Assembly: GCA_023416735.1 (NCBI GenBank)
Contig: JAEZGX010000025.1
Location: 62,001 to 126,000 of the forward strand
Origin: Verrucomicrobiota bacterium
GTDB taxonomy: Bacteria; Verrucomicrobiota; Verrucomicrobiia; Opitutales; Opitutaceae
Length of the DNA: 64,000 nt
Direction: 5' to 3'
Shown: positions 33,351 through 44,115 of the stretch, one piece after another
Position numbering within the stretch: position 1 is the first letter of the stretch
How the letters are laid out: the number at the start of each line of letters is the position of its first letter
Translations under genes and position numbers: made by a program
The notes under the pieces: model-generated
Database searches by the model: none
The model's input: the letters and a program-made list of their open reading frames with translations, nothing else
What the model was told of the DNA's origin: nothing

Positions 33351-34844
33351 TCAGCGCGACGCGTCGCGGAGCTTGGTCTCTTTGGAAGGGAAATCGAACC
33401 AGAAGAACCGCCAGCGATGGTTCTCGGTGCTGCGGCGCCAGCCGAAGAGGCCGCGGCCGAAGGCGACGCGTTTTTCGCCGTCGCACTCGCGCACGCTGTA
33501 GAGCGGACCGAGATGGAATTCGCGTTCGGCGGGAGCGGTGCGGGAGGTGATCAGGCCCCAGAAGAATTCCTGGCGCTCGGTGCCGGGGGCGCGTTGGTCG
33601 AAACGGTAGATCGAAAAGAGCGGCGACCAGGAGGTGCGGATGCGTTCGTTGTCGGGGAAGAAGACCTCAAGCGGGCTGGGGAATTGGAACTGTTGGCGGC
33701 CGGCACCGTTGTCCCATTTGCTGTAGAGCGGCCACACGTGAGTTTTTTCGGCGGCGGGGAGGTTGGGGTTGCTGGCGCTGCGCTGTTCGGTCGAACGGTA
33801 GAGGAAGTAGAAGAGCTGGCGTTGCGAGTGATCGAGGCCGGCGTCGGTCCATTCCTTCCGGCGATAGATGGGCCACATGATCCAACGCTTGTCGGTGCCC
33901 TTGACGTTCGAGTGCGTGTAGATTGGGCCGAAACGATTCACGTAACGATCATCGCCGCGGCCTTGGACGAGGAAGGGCCAGAAGTAGCGGGTTTCGTGAT
34001 AGCGATTCGGCACCGTGCGATCGGTGTATCCAAAAAATGGCCACAGATAGCTTTTGTTGACGAGGCCGGGGGCGGTTTCGCTGGTGTAGAAAGGTAGAAT
34101 GCCGAACTCGCGGCGGGGAGCGGTCCCGACGGGCGCATCGTCGGGGGCGGCGATGGTGTTGTTCCAGGCGAGGGGCCAGAGATAGAAGCGGCGGTCGAAG
34201 ACGCCGGGTTTTTCGAGGTGGCCGAAGAGTGGCCAGAAGGCGAAGCCCTCTTCGGTGCCGCGGGTAGTTTTGATGAACGGCCACGGCGTGCTGGTGGCGA
34301 CGGCGCCTTTTTTTTCCGTGCGCGAGTAGAGCGGGAAGAGCGTGAAGGAAATTTGGTCGTAGCCGAAGCGGTTCTTGATGGTGCCGCCGAACGGGAAGAA
34401 CGCGCGATAGGAGGTTTCGGGATCGCGGGTGTCGCGTGAAAACCAGAACGGCCAGACGTCGAACGTGTCGTAGCGCATCGCCTTGGGCAGTTGGGCGGCG
34501 CGCTCGGGCTGGTCGCCGGAACGGTTGATGAGTTGAAGGACGCTCCAGCGGTAGGTCTCGTCGTTGGCGCGGTAGACAAAAAGTGGATACAGGAAATTGG
34601 TTTCGCTGATTTCGCCGGCGGGCGTTTTCCACTGGGCGAAGAAAGGGCGGAAACCGGAGACGGTGCGCGCGCCGTCGGAGGCGGGTTTGCGGAAGATGAG
34701 CGGACCGGCGGATTCGAAGGAGGTGACGTGGCCGGCGTCGTCGAGCTGCGTGACACGAATCGGCCAGGCGTTGTCTTCCGCGGCCACGGCGGTGCTCCCG
34801 GCGAGGGCCAGGGCGCTGACGAGGAGGACGCGGAGGTGATTCAT
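33351..34844 (-). CDS. Secreted W-P-F/L repeat protein heading the Mla-like operon
   Basis: A 497-residue protein with a clear signal peptide (MNHLRVLLVSALALAGSTA, cut after VAA). The mature chain is a series of short aromatic strands: FWPLFGHLEK, YLWPLAWNN, ILPFYTSE, YLWPFFGYTDR, YFWPFLVQG, RFGPIYTHS, IMWPIYRRK, HVWPLYSKW, SWSPLFSIYRF, HLGPLYSV and GLFGWRR, separated by 10-30 polar residues. There is no known catalytic motif. The alternating aromatic strands suggest a beta-barrel or propeller in the periplasm or outer membrane. It is the first gene of the operon and its stop lies one base from the mlaE start, so a role in the lipid-transfer machine is inferred. Confidence 0.82.
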   Translation of the reverse strand: MNHLRVLLVSALALAGSTAVAAEDNAWPIRVTQLDDAGHVTSFESAGPLIFRKPASDGARTVSGFRPFFAQWKTPAGEISETNFLYPLFVYRANDETYRWSVLQLINRSGDQPERAAQLPKAMRYDTFDVWPFWFSRDTRDPETSYRAFFPFGGTIKNRFGYDQISFTLFPLYSRTEKKGAVATSTPWPFIKTTRGTEEGFAFWPLFGHLEKPGVFDRRFYLWPLAWNNTIAAPDDAPVGTAPRREFGILPFYTSETAPGLVNKSYLWPFFGYTDRTVPNRYHETRYFWPFLVQGRGDDRYVNRFGPIYTHSNVKGTDKRWIMWPIYRRKEWTDAGLDHSQRQLFYFLYRSTEQRSASNPNLPAAEKTHVWPLYSKWDNGAGRQQFQFPSPLEVFFPDNERIRTSWSPLFSIYRFDQRAPGTERQEFFWGLITSRTAPAEREFHLGPLYSVRECDGEKRVAFGRGLFGWRRSTENHRWRFFWFDFPSKETKLRDASR

Positions 34845-35139
34845 GTGTAGTGACGGCGAGCGGGCATGCGGGCACCCGTCGGCACGGTGGAGAGTCGGCA
34901 ACCACCGGGCGTTTCGACGTTAAGGGTCGATTGGTATGAGTTTTCGAGGGCGGCGCAAATGCTATGTGAACCCGATGCGCGGAGTGGGGTTCCGCCGGAG
35001 GGGGCCGTTGAGCGGAAAGGATGCGGGCGCTAGGCGACGGGCTGAGCGGCGACTTCGGCACAGGCGACGAGAGATCGCTCGCAACCGAGCTCCTACAAGC
35101 GGTTGCGTGCGCGCGCAGGGCTGCGGACTTGGTCCTGGT
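34845..35139. other. Intergenic region with hairpin at 35076-35111
   Basis: 295 bp between the Mla-type operon and the metallo-hydrolase gene. No coding frame is convincing. It must hold the promoter for the operon (minus strand), but no clear boxes were found. CGCTCGCAACCG (35076-35087) pairs with CGGTTGCGTGCG (35100-35111) with one mismatch, 28 bp after the stop of the hydrolase gene; this may end its transcript. Confidence 0.5.
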
Positions 35140-36099
35140 TCAGATGACTAACGATTCGCCGGCTTCGAGGGTGCGAAAGGTTTGCGGAGAGATTCCGGCG
35201 CGGGTGCGGGCGGCGGCGAGGGCGTGGAGCGGTTCGTCGCGGCCTTCGTCGGTCAATTGCCAGGTGCCCCAATGCATGCCGATGGACTCGCGGGCGCCGA
35301 TGTCGCGGTGGATTTGGACGGCTTCGTCGGGGTTGCAATGTTGGGCGGCCATGAACCAGCGAGGCTCGTAGGCGCCGATGGGAATGAACGCGACGTCGGG
35401 TCGGCCGAGTTGGCGGCGGATGTCGTGGAAAAGCGTGGGATCGTAACCGGTGTCGCCGGCGAACCACCACGTGCGGGAGGCGATGCGGACGAAGAAGCCG
35501 CCCCAGAGTCGGGCGTTGCGCCGGCCGGAGAGGCGATTGCTCCAATGGCGGGCGGGCGTGAGGGTGATGGTGACGTCGGGGTGGGCGGCGGAGGAGTGGG
35601 ATTGCCACCAGTCGAGTTCGACGATGCGGCGGAGGCCGGCGCGGCGGACGAGCGGGGCGTTGGCGAGCGGTGTGATGACGAGAGGATCGTGCGCGCGGGC
35701 GAGGGCGCGGAGGGTCGGGAGATCGCAGTGATCGTAGTGATCGTGGCTGAGAAGAATCAGGTCGATCGGCGGGAGTTGGGCGAGGGCGAGTCCGGGTGGT
35801 TGAACGCGGCGGGGACCGAAGCGGTTGAACGGACCGCAGACCTCGCCGAAGTGAGGATCGGTGAGAAATGTGGCGCGGCTGGTTTGGATGAGAAAGGTGG
35901 CGTGACCGATGGCCGTGAGGACGAAGTCTTCCTGGCGCGGGTCGGGCGGGAGCGGGTGCGGCTGGAGCGAAACGTGGGCGGGCCAGGGTGTCGGTCGGCT
36001 GGTGCGCCGCCAGCGAAGGACGTCGAGCCAGGTGCGGTTTTCGTGGCGCGGGTTGAAGAAAGTTTTCCCGTTGAAGTGATCGGAAGGCGGGAATGACAT
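35140..36099 (-). CDS. MBL-fold metallo-hydrolase (UlaG/NAPE-PLD-like)
   Basis: A 319-residue metallo-beta-lactamase-fold protein. The metal motif LLSHDHYDHCDLPTL (about 117-131) gives H-x-H-x-D-H. Further ligands are in WWFAGDTGYDPTLF and the C-terminal GMHWGTWQL. The N-terminal part (FNPRHENRTWLDVLRWRRTS, then FVLTAIGHATFLIQT) matches the bacterial NAPE-PLD-like group, which acts on lipid or phosphodiester-like substrates; the real substrate is unknown. I chose the ATG at 36099. The gene is divergent from rsmD, whose start lies about 50 bp away. Confidence 0.9.
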   Translation of the reverse strand: MSFPPSDHFNGKTFFNPRHENRTWLDVLRWRRTSRPTPWPAHVSLQPHPLPPDPRQEDFVLTAIGHATFLIQTSRATFLTDPHFGEVCGPFNRFGPRRVQPPGLALAQLPPIDLILLSHDHYDHCDLPTLRALARAHDPLVITPLANAPLVRRAGLRRIVELDWWQSHSSAAHPDVTITLTPARHWSNRLSGRRNARLWGGFFVRIASRTWWFAGDTGYDPTLFHDIRRQLGRPDVAFIPIGAYEPRWFMAAQHCNPDEAVQIHRDIGARESIGMHWGTWQLTDEGRDEPLHALAAARTRAGISPQTFRTLEAGESLVI

Positions 36100-36151
36100 C
36101 GCGGGAGATGAAACGAGCGATGTCGCGCACGCAAATGGGCATGGAGGCGTC

Positions 36152-36724
36152 GTGCGCATAAGCGGAGGAGGCGCGCGGGGGATTACTTTGGCGGTGCCAC
36201 GAGGCGATGCGGTGCGTCCGGCGACGGACGGGATGCGGCAGGCGGTGTTTTCGAGCTTGGGAGCGCGAGTGAGTGGCGCGCGGTTTTTGGATCTGTTTGC
36301 CGGGAGTGGCGCGTATGGACTCGAGGCGGTGAGTCGGGGAGCGAGTGCCGGGGTTTTCGTGGAGAAGAACGCGAAAGCGGCAGCGTGTTTGCGGCAGAAT
36401 ATTGCGGCGGTGTGCAAGAGTCTGCGACGCGAAGTGGCGGGACTCGAAGTGTTGCAGATGGACGCGTTGAACGTGCCGTTGGGAGCGAGCGGAGCGGTGC
36501 CGGAGCTGGTGTTTGTGGACCCGCCTTATGAAGTGATTGCGGACGTGGTGCGTCCGTTGTTTGAGCGTCTGCGCGAGGTGCTCGCAGCGAATGCGGAGGC
36601 GCTGGTGGTGTTCGAGGCTCCGGGCGAAATGGAAATCGCGCCGAGTGGTTGGGAGTGTTTGAAGCGCTTGGGAAAAGGCGCGCGGCAGCCGACGGTGAGT
36701 TTTTTCCGGCGGGTGGTGGGGTAA
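36152..36724 (+). CDS. rsmD: 16S rRNA (guanine(966)-N(2))-methyltransferase
   Basis: A 190-residue SAM-dependent enzyme that methylates G966 of 16S rRNA. It starts MRISGGGARGITLAVPRGDA (GTG start), the RsmD substrate-binding N-terminus, followed by RPATDGMRQAVFSSLG. The SAM site is FLDLFAGSGAYGLEAVSRGA (about 48-67) and the catalytic motif is LVFVDPPYEVIAD (about 122-134). The length is standard. rsmE, another 16S rRNA methyltransferase gene, converges from the other side. Confidence 0.95.
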   Translation: MRISGGGARGITLAVPRGDAVRPATDGMRQAVFSSLGARVSGARFLDLFAGSGAYGLEAVSRGASAGVFVEKNAKAAACLRQNIAAVCKSLRREVAGLEVLQMDALNVPLGASGAVPELVFVDPPYEVIADVVRPLFERLREVLAANAEALVVFEAPGEMEIAPSGWECLKRLGKGARQPTVSFFRRVVG

Positions 36725-36750
36725 TCGGGGAGAGTGGATGCGCGCATAAT

Positions 36751-36778
36751 GGCGGGGTCGAGAGACCCCGCCCTACAT
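36751..36778. repeat. GGCGGGGTC hairpin repeat overlapping the rsmE stop codon
   Basis: GGCGGGGTC (36751-36759) and GACCCCGCC (36764-36772) pair perfectly around a GAGA loop, followed by CTACAT, which on the minus strand provides the final ATG-TAG (Met-stop) of rsmE. The 28-base unit matches 63299-63326 at 25 of 28 positions. It lies between convergent rsmD and rsmE and could end both transcripts. Confidence 0.85.
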
Positions 36779-37489
36779 CAGGCCGAGCTTGGCGCGGATC
36801 AAGGTGACGGCGGCGAGGCAGGCGGACTCGGTGCGGAGGACGCGAGAGCCGAGGTGGACGAAAGTGAAGTGGGCGGCGCGAAAGGCATCGCGTTCGCAGG
36901 CGGACCAGCCGCGTTCGGGGCCGATGGCGAGGAGGACCGGCGAGGAGAGATTTTCGACGGAGCCGAGGGCGCGTGGAGATTCGTAATTGTCGAGAGCGAG
37001 GCGCGTGGATCCGGCGGGGAGATTGGTGAGGAGCTCGGAGAGCGTGTGGGTGTGAGTGATGCGCGGGAGGCAGGTGTCGAAGGCTTGTTCGGCGCCGACG
37101 AGGGCGTGTCGGCGCCATTCGCCAGAGGACCAGAGCGTGCTGCGGGCGTAGTTGGGGTCGGTTTTCTCGGTGGTGACGAAATCGATCGACGCGACGCCGA
37201 GCGTGGTGAGGTCGCGGAGGATGTCGCGGGCCGTTTGGGGGCGGGGCAGTCCGACGATAACGGCGATGGGCGGCGCGGGGATGGGGTCGTGCGTGGGGGC
37301 GAACGTGAAAGTGAGGGAGTCGGGCGCGAGCGCGACGACGGTGGCTTTGCCGCGGGGACCGTTGATGATGCCGGCGTCGAAGGTGTCGCCCGGAGAACGT
37401 TTCAGGACGTTGAGGAGGTGACGGGCGCGCGGATCGGAAAGCGGCAGCGGGCGGGGAATTTCTTCGGGGGTGAAGAGGATGAGATTCAC
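36773..37489 (-). CDS. rsmE: 16S rRNA (uracil(1498)-N(3))-methyltransferase
   Basis: A 238-residue SPOUT-class enzyme that methylates U1498 of 16S rRNA. RARHLLNVLKRSPGDTF (about 21-37) is the N-terminal RNA-binding (PUA-like) signature. The knot region has VIVGLPRPQTARDILRDLTT, VLLAIGPERGWSACERDAF and HLGSRVLRTESACLAAVTLI, all standard RsmE motifs. It starts with a GTG at 37489. The last two codons (Met, stop) come from a hairpin repeat unit, see 36751. It is followed by convergent rsmD and preceded by the GIY-YIG gene, 26 bp away on the same strand. Confidence 0.94.
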   Translation of the reverse strand: MNLILFTPEEIPRPLPLSDPRARHLLNVLKRSPGDTFDAGIINGPRGKATVVALAPDSLTFTFAPTHDPIPAPPIAVIVGLPRPQTARDILRDLTTLGVASIDFVTTEKTDPNYARSTLWSSGEWRRHALVGAEQAFDTCLPRITHTHTLSELLTNLPAGSTRLALDNYESPRALGSVENLSSPVLLAIGPERGWSACERDAFRAAHFTFVHLGSRVLRTESACLAAVTLIRAKLGLM

Positions 37490-37515
37490 GGAGGGGGTGG
37501 AGGTGCGTAGTTGCG

Positions 37516-37719
37516 CTAGACACCGAAGTGGCGGCGGCGGAAGGCGCGGCGTTCGTCGGCGACGGCGTGATAGCAGACGAGGTTCCACGGGCGGGGCTTC
37601 GTCGTATGAGGGGATTTGCCGGTGTTGTGGGCGGCAAAACGCGTGCGGAGATCGGCGGTGCGGCCTACATAGTGCTCGCGAGGGGCTACGGCGGATTCCA
37701 GGAGGTAGGCGTAGTGCAT
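37516..37719 (-). CDS. Shortened GIY-YIG domain protein
   Basis: A 67-residue member of the small stand-alone GIY-YIG group. The start MHYAYLLESAVAPREHYVGR gives the 'GIY' (AYLL) and 'YIG' (YVG) strands. TADLRTRFAAHNTGKSPHTT and KPRPWNLVCYHAVADE follow as in the family. Then the protein jumps to RRAFRRRHFGV: the usual helix between these parts, typically with a FEKYLKSGSG-like segment and the metal-binding Glu, is missing. About 12-15 residues appear deleted in frame, so nuclease activity is doubtful. ATG at 37719 chosen. Confidence 0.8.
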   Translation of the reverse strand: MHYAYLLESAVAPREHYVGRTADLRTRFAAHNTGKSPHTTKPRPWNLVCYHAVADERRAFRRRHFGV

Positions 37720-37779
37720 GGGCAAAGCGAGGAGGGCGAGGGGGTGGGGCCCTCCTTCGCACGTTGCGCTACGGCGGGC

Positions 37780-37800
37780 ACGCATCGGATTCCGATGCGT
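37780..37800 (-). terminator. Palindrome at the 3' end of tRNA-Gly
   Basis: ACGCATCGGA (37780-37789) and TCCGATGCGT (37791-37800) are perfect complements around one base. The A of the encoded CCA (37800) is the first base of the palindrome on the tRNA strand. It probably marks the transcript end or a processing point, though no T-run follows. Confidence 0.6.
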
Positions 37801-37873
37801 GGAGCGGGTGGACGGAATCGAACCGACGATACCTCTTTGGAAGAGAGGAGTTTTGCCACTAAACTACACCCGC
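37800..37873 (-). tRNA. tRNA-Gly (TCC anticodon), CCA encoded
   Basis: Read on the minus strand, the 7-bp acceptor GCGGGTG/CACCCGC, a D-arm with GTTTAGTGGCAAAAC, the anticodon stem CCTCT/AGAGG with loop CTTCCAA (anticodon TCC), and the T-arm loop GGTTCGATTCC fold into a full cloverleaf. The discriminator T is followed by encoded CCA. It should read GGA and GGG codons. Confidence 0.96.
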
Positions 37874-37897
37874 GTTGCAGGCCCGGAGCGAGGTGGG

Positions 37898-37925
37898 AGT
37901 TTCGGCCGGAGCCCGGGGCGGTCAA
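37898..37925 (-). promoter_or_regulatory. Candidate promoter of tRNA-Gly
   Basis: On the minus strand TTGACC (37925-37920), a 16-bp spacer and GAAACT (37903-37898) lie 25 bp before the tRNA 5' end. The -35 is good and the -10 moderate. Confidence 0.45.
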
Positions 37926-38017
37926 GCCCTGTTCTCGCCTGCACGCGCATCCGGTTTTTACCGATTCTCGACGGAAATGGGATTGCTCGCGCAACCACCG
38001 AACGTTTGCGTCTTAAC

Positions 38018-39199
38018 ATGGCTCTCATCTCGTCGGCATCGTCTGGCTCCGGCACAGTCGCGCGAACGGATGCAGCCAGAAAGGGCCGTTCGAACTTCGC
38101 GGCGGCGCAGGCGTTGGCGAAGCAAAAGTCGCTCGAGAAGAAGGCCAAGAAATACAAGTTGCCGCTCGGCGAGCTGGCGATTTTCACGCAGCAGCTGGCG
38201 TCGTTGCTGGTGGCGGGATTGCCGTTGGTGCAGTGTTTGGAGGCGTTGCAGGATCAGACGGAGGATGCGGTTTTCCGGATCGTGATTCGCGATGTGCGCG
38301 CGGATATTTCGGCGGGCAATTCGTTTTCGTCCGCGGTGAAGAAATTTCCGAACGCCTTTCCGAATTTGTTCATCTCGATGGTCGAGGCGGGCGAGGCGAG
38401 CGGTGGGCTGGCGGAGATTTTGGGAAAGGTTGCGAGCTACTTCGAAGCGACGGTGAAGCTGGCGAAGAAAGTGAAGTCGGCGATGACGTATCCGATCGCG
38501 GTGATCGGTCTGGCGATCGCGCTGGTGAATGTGTTGCTGATTTTCGTGATTCCGGTGTTTGCGGCGATGTTCGCAGATTTCGGCGCGAAGCTGCCGGCGC
38601 CGACGCAGGCGCTGATCGATTTGTCGGATTTCATGAAGGCATATTGGTGGGCGATCGGCATCGGCGCTTATGCGGTGTTTTGGATCGTCGGGAAATACGT
38701 GAAGACGCCGGCGGGCCGGCGGCATAAAGATCACTTTCTGGTGAAGGCGCCGATCTTCGGAAACTTGATTCACAAGATCGCGCTGTCGCGATTTTGCCGG
38801 ACCTACGCGACCTTGATCCGATCGGGCGTGCCGATCTTGCGGACGCTCGAGATCGTGTCGGCGGCGAGCGGGAAGGTGCAGATCGAGGATGCGTGCTTGG
38901 AGATTTCGAAACACGTCAGCCAAGGCGGGCAGGTATCGGAGGTGCTGGCGACGAATGCGTTTTTTCCGCCGATGATGAAACACATGGTGAAGGCGGGCGA
39001 ATCGACGGGGAATGTGGATGGAATGATGACGAAGATCTCCGATTTTTACGACGTGGAGTGCGAGGCAACGGTCGCTTCGCTGACCTCGCTGATTGAGCCC
39101 ATGTTGATCGTGTTTTTGGGCGTCGTGGTGGGCGGCATCGTGATGGCGATGTTCCTGCCGATCTTCCAACTCGGCGCAGTGGCCGGTGGGTTGCAGTAG
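38018..39199 (+). CDS. GspF/PilC-type inner-membrane platform protein
   Basis: A 393-residue protein of the type II secretion F / type IV pilus PilC family. Two tandem T2SF domains are visible. The first (about 45-190) has LAIFTQQLASLLVAGLPLVQ, LEALQDQTEDAVFRIVI and FPNLFISMVEAGEASGGLAE. The second (about 250-385) has FCRTYATLIRSGVPILRTLE and MVKAGESTGNVDGMMTKISD. Three hydrophobic helices separate and end them. This is the inner-membrane base on which pilin-like fibres assemble. No gspE, pilB or pilin gene is adjacent; the ATG at 38018 overlaps nothing. The regulator gene begins 55 bp downstream. Confidence 0.93.
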   Translation: MALISSASSGSGTVARTDAARKGRSNFAAAQALAKQKSLEKKAKKYKLPLGELAIFTQQLASLLVAGLPLVQCLEALQDQTEDAVFRIVIRDVRADISAGNSFSSAVKKFPNAFPNLFISMVEAGEASGGLAEILGKVASYFEATVKLAKKVKSAMTYPIAVIGLAIALVNVLLIFVIPVFAAMFADFGAKLPAPTQALIDLSDFMKAYWWAIGIGAYAVFWIVGKYVKTPAGRRHKDHFLVKAPIFGNLIHKIALSRFCRTYATLIRSGVPILRTLEIVSAASGKVQIEDACLEISKHVSQGGQVSEVLATNAFFPPMMKHMVKAGESTGNVDGMMTKISDFYDVECEATVASLTSLIEPMLIVFLGVVVGGIVMAMFLPIFQLGAVAGGLQ

Positions 39200-39254
39200 G
39201 ACGGCGCAGCTGTCGATTGACTTCGCGGCTTGGTCTCCGGACGCTTTTGGTTTC

Positions 39255-40511
39255 ATGCCTTCCGTTCTCATCGTCGACGATCTCCTCTCGATCCACGAGA
39301 TGCTCGAGGCCGTTATCCAGCCGACCGGTTTCAGCACCGCGTTTGCCACGGATGGCGAGAAGGCGCTCGCGCGTTACAAAGCGGAGAAGTTCGATCTCGT
39401 GCTGGCGGACATCGACATGAAGCCGATGGACGGCATTACGCTGCTGAAGCAGCTGAAGCTCTACGAGCCGACGGCGATCGTGATCATCATGACGGCGTAT
39501 GCATCGACGGAGAGCGCGGTGCAGGCGTTGAAGTTCGGGGCGTTCGATTATCTGCAGAAACCCTTTCGCGTGGATGAGCTGATTTCGACGCTGCGGCGCG
39601 GGATCGAGTTCAAGCAGTTTCAGAGCGAGCGCGCGTTGACGGGGATCACGCCGGGCGTGAAGGCTGGCGACGTCGAGAACCGGTTGATCGGCCAGAGTGC
39701 GCAGATGCGGAAACTGGTGCAGCAAGTGCGAAAACTCGCGGCGGTGCGCACGCCGGTGTTGCTGATAGGCGAGAACGGGACGGGGAAGGTGGCGGTGGCG
39801 GAGATTTTGCACGCGGCTTCGGGCGCGCCGGAGACGCAGTTTGTGCGGATCGATTGTTCGCTGAGTTCGGAGGCGAGTTTCCGCGAAGGCTTGTTGGGAG
39901 AGAATGGCGAAGGGGGCACGTGGGTGCGGCAGGCGAAAGGCGGGACGTTGTTTCTACAGCATTTGCAGTGTCTTTCGATGGCGGTGCAGAAGGAGCTGGT
40001 GAGCGTGTTGCGCAATACGGCGCATGGCTTCCGACTGGTGTGCACGACGACGGAGGATCTCGAAGCGCTGACGGACGAGGGGAAGTTTCACGACGAGCTG
40101 TTTTATCGGGTGGCATCGCTGCCGGTGCAGATGCCATCGCTCCGCGACCGGATGGAGGACATTCCTCTGCTCGTGAAGAATTACGCGGCGAAGGCGACGA
40201 ATCCGCATTTCGACGCGGCGCTAGTCGAGTTTACGGATGACGCGCTGGCGGTGATGCGCGGGTATCATTGGCCGGGCAATCTGACGGAGCTTTATCAAGT
40301 CGTGTCGCGCATCGCGGCGACCACGGAAACCCGGATCGTGACGTCGCAGCAACTGCCCTTGCGTTTGAAGGAGCTGAAGGGCTGGCCCACGCTGGCCGAG
40401 TATCTCGCGGGCCAGGAGAAGCAGTATCGCGACATGGTTTTGCATGCGTGCCACGGCGACAAGGCGGCGGCGGCGAAAGTGTTAGGGGTGGACACGTCCG
40501 CGCTCGGTTGA
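39255..40511 (+). CDS. NtrC-type response regulator with degenerate AAA+ domain
   Basis: A 418-residue protein. The receiver domain (1-120) is complete: acidic pair in VLIVDDLLSIHEM, phospho-Asp52 in VLADIDMKPMDG, Thr in IMTAYAS and Lys in YLQKPF. The AAA+ part keeps Walker A (LIGENGTGKVAVAEIL, about 170-185), FHDELFYRVASLPVQMPSLR and RDRMEDIPLLV. It lacks the sigma-54 contact motif GAFTGA: the region reads GLLGENGEGGTWVRQAKG. Walker B is changed from the usual FLDEIG to FLQHLQ. The C-terminal Fis-type helix-turn-helix starts (HACHGDKAAAAKVLGVDTS) and then stops after ALG. It is probably not a normal sigma-54 activator. ATG at 39255 chosen. Confidence 0.85.
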   Translation: MPSVLIVDDLLSIHEMLEAVIQPTGFSTAFATDGEKALARYKAEKFDLVLADIDMKPMDGITLLKQLKLYEPTAIVIIMTAYASTESAVQALKFGAFDYLQKPFRVDELISTLRRGIEFKQFQSERALTGITPGVKAGDVENRLIGQSAQMRKLVQQVRKLAAVRTPVLLIGENGTGKVAVAEILHAASGAPETQFVRIDCSLSSEASFREGLLGENGEGGTWVRQAKGGTLFLQHLQCLSMAVQKELVSVLRNTAHGFRLVCTTTEDLEALTDEGKFHDELFYRVASLPVQMPSLRDRMEDIPLLVKNYAAKATNPHFDAALVEFTDDALAVMRGYHWPGNLTELYQVVSRIAATTETRIVTSQQLPLRLKELKGWPTLAEYLAGQEKQYRDMVLHACHGDKAAAAKVLGVDTSALG

Positions 40512-40689
40512 GCGGACGGGCGAGCTTTTCGGGGGCGAGGGGCGGAACGAGAATAGAAATCCGTGGCGATGCTCCGGATCGCGGAATGAAGAGGCGATTT
40601 CGCGCTGTGATGCGGCTTGAGCGCGGCTGATCGCGTTTCCCGCTTGCCGATGGTTTCGGTGCGCTCAACTCTCGCCGAAATCTACGCAC

Positions 40690-43929
<3,240 letters not shown>

Positions 43930-43936
43930 CTCAGCG

Positions 43937-43963
43937 ACGGCGCCGTGAATTCGGTGCCGTTTT
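43937..43963 (+). terminator. Intrinsic terminator of carB
   Basis: ACGGCGCCG (43937-43945) pairs with CGGTGCCGT (43952-43960) with one G-T wobble, followed by TTTT, 8 bp after the carB stop. Confidence 0.75.
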
Positions 43964-44115
43964 AGCCGGATGCGCGTTTCCCGTATCCGCGCGTGTTCGA
44001 GTTGTCCGGGAGCTGCCGAGGTCGAAAGTCGTTAGCGTCGCGGCGTTTTTCGCGGTGTATCCAGAAACGGGATTCACCCGATGCCAATGAGCGCGGACTT
44101 CTGCTATCCTTTTGC

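Noticed and set aside
36100..36417. In-frame upstream extension of the metallo-hydrolase
   Set aside because: It overlaps the rsmD gene on the opposite strand and lacks protein-like character; the family N-terminus starts at 36099.
37720..37785. N-terminal extension of the GIY-YIG protein
   Set aside because: It runs back toward the tRNA-Gly tail palindrome and has no similarity to the family, whose members start at MHYAYLL-type sequence.
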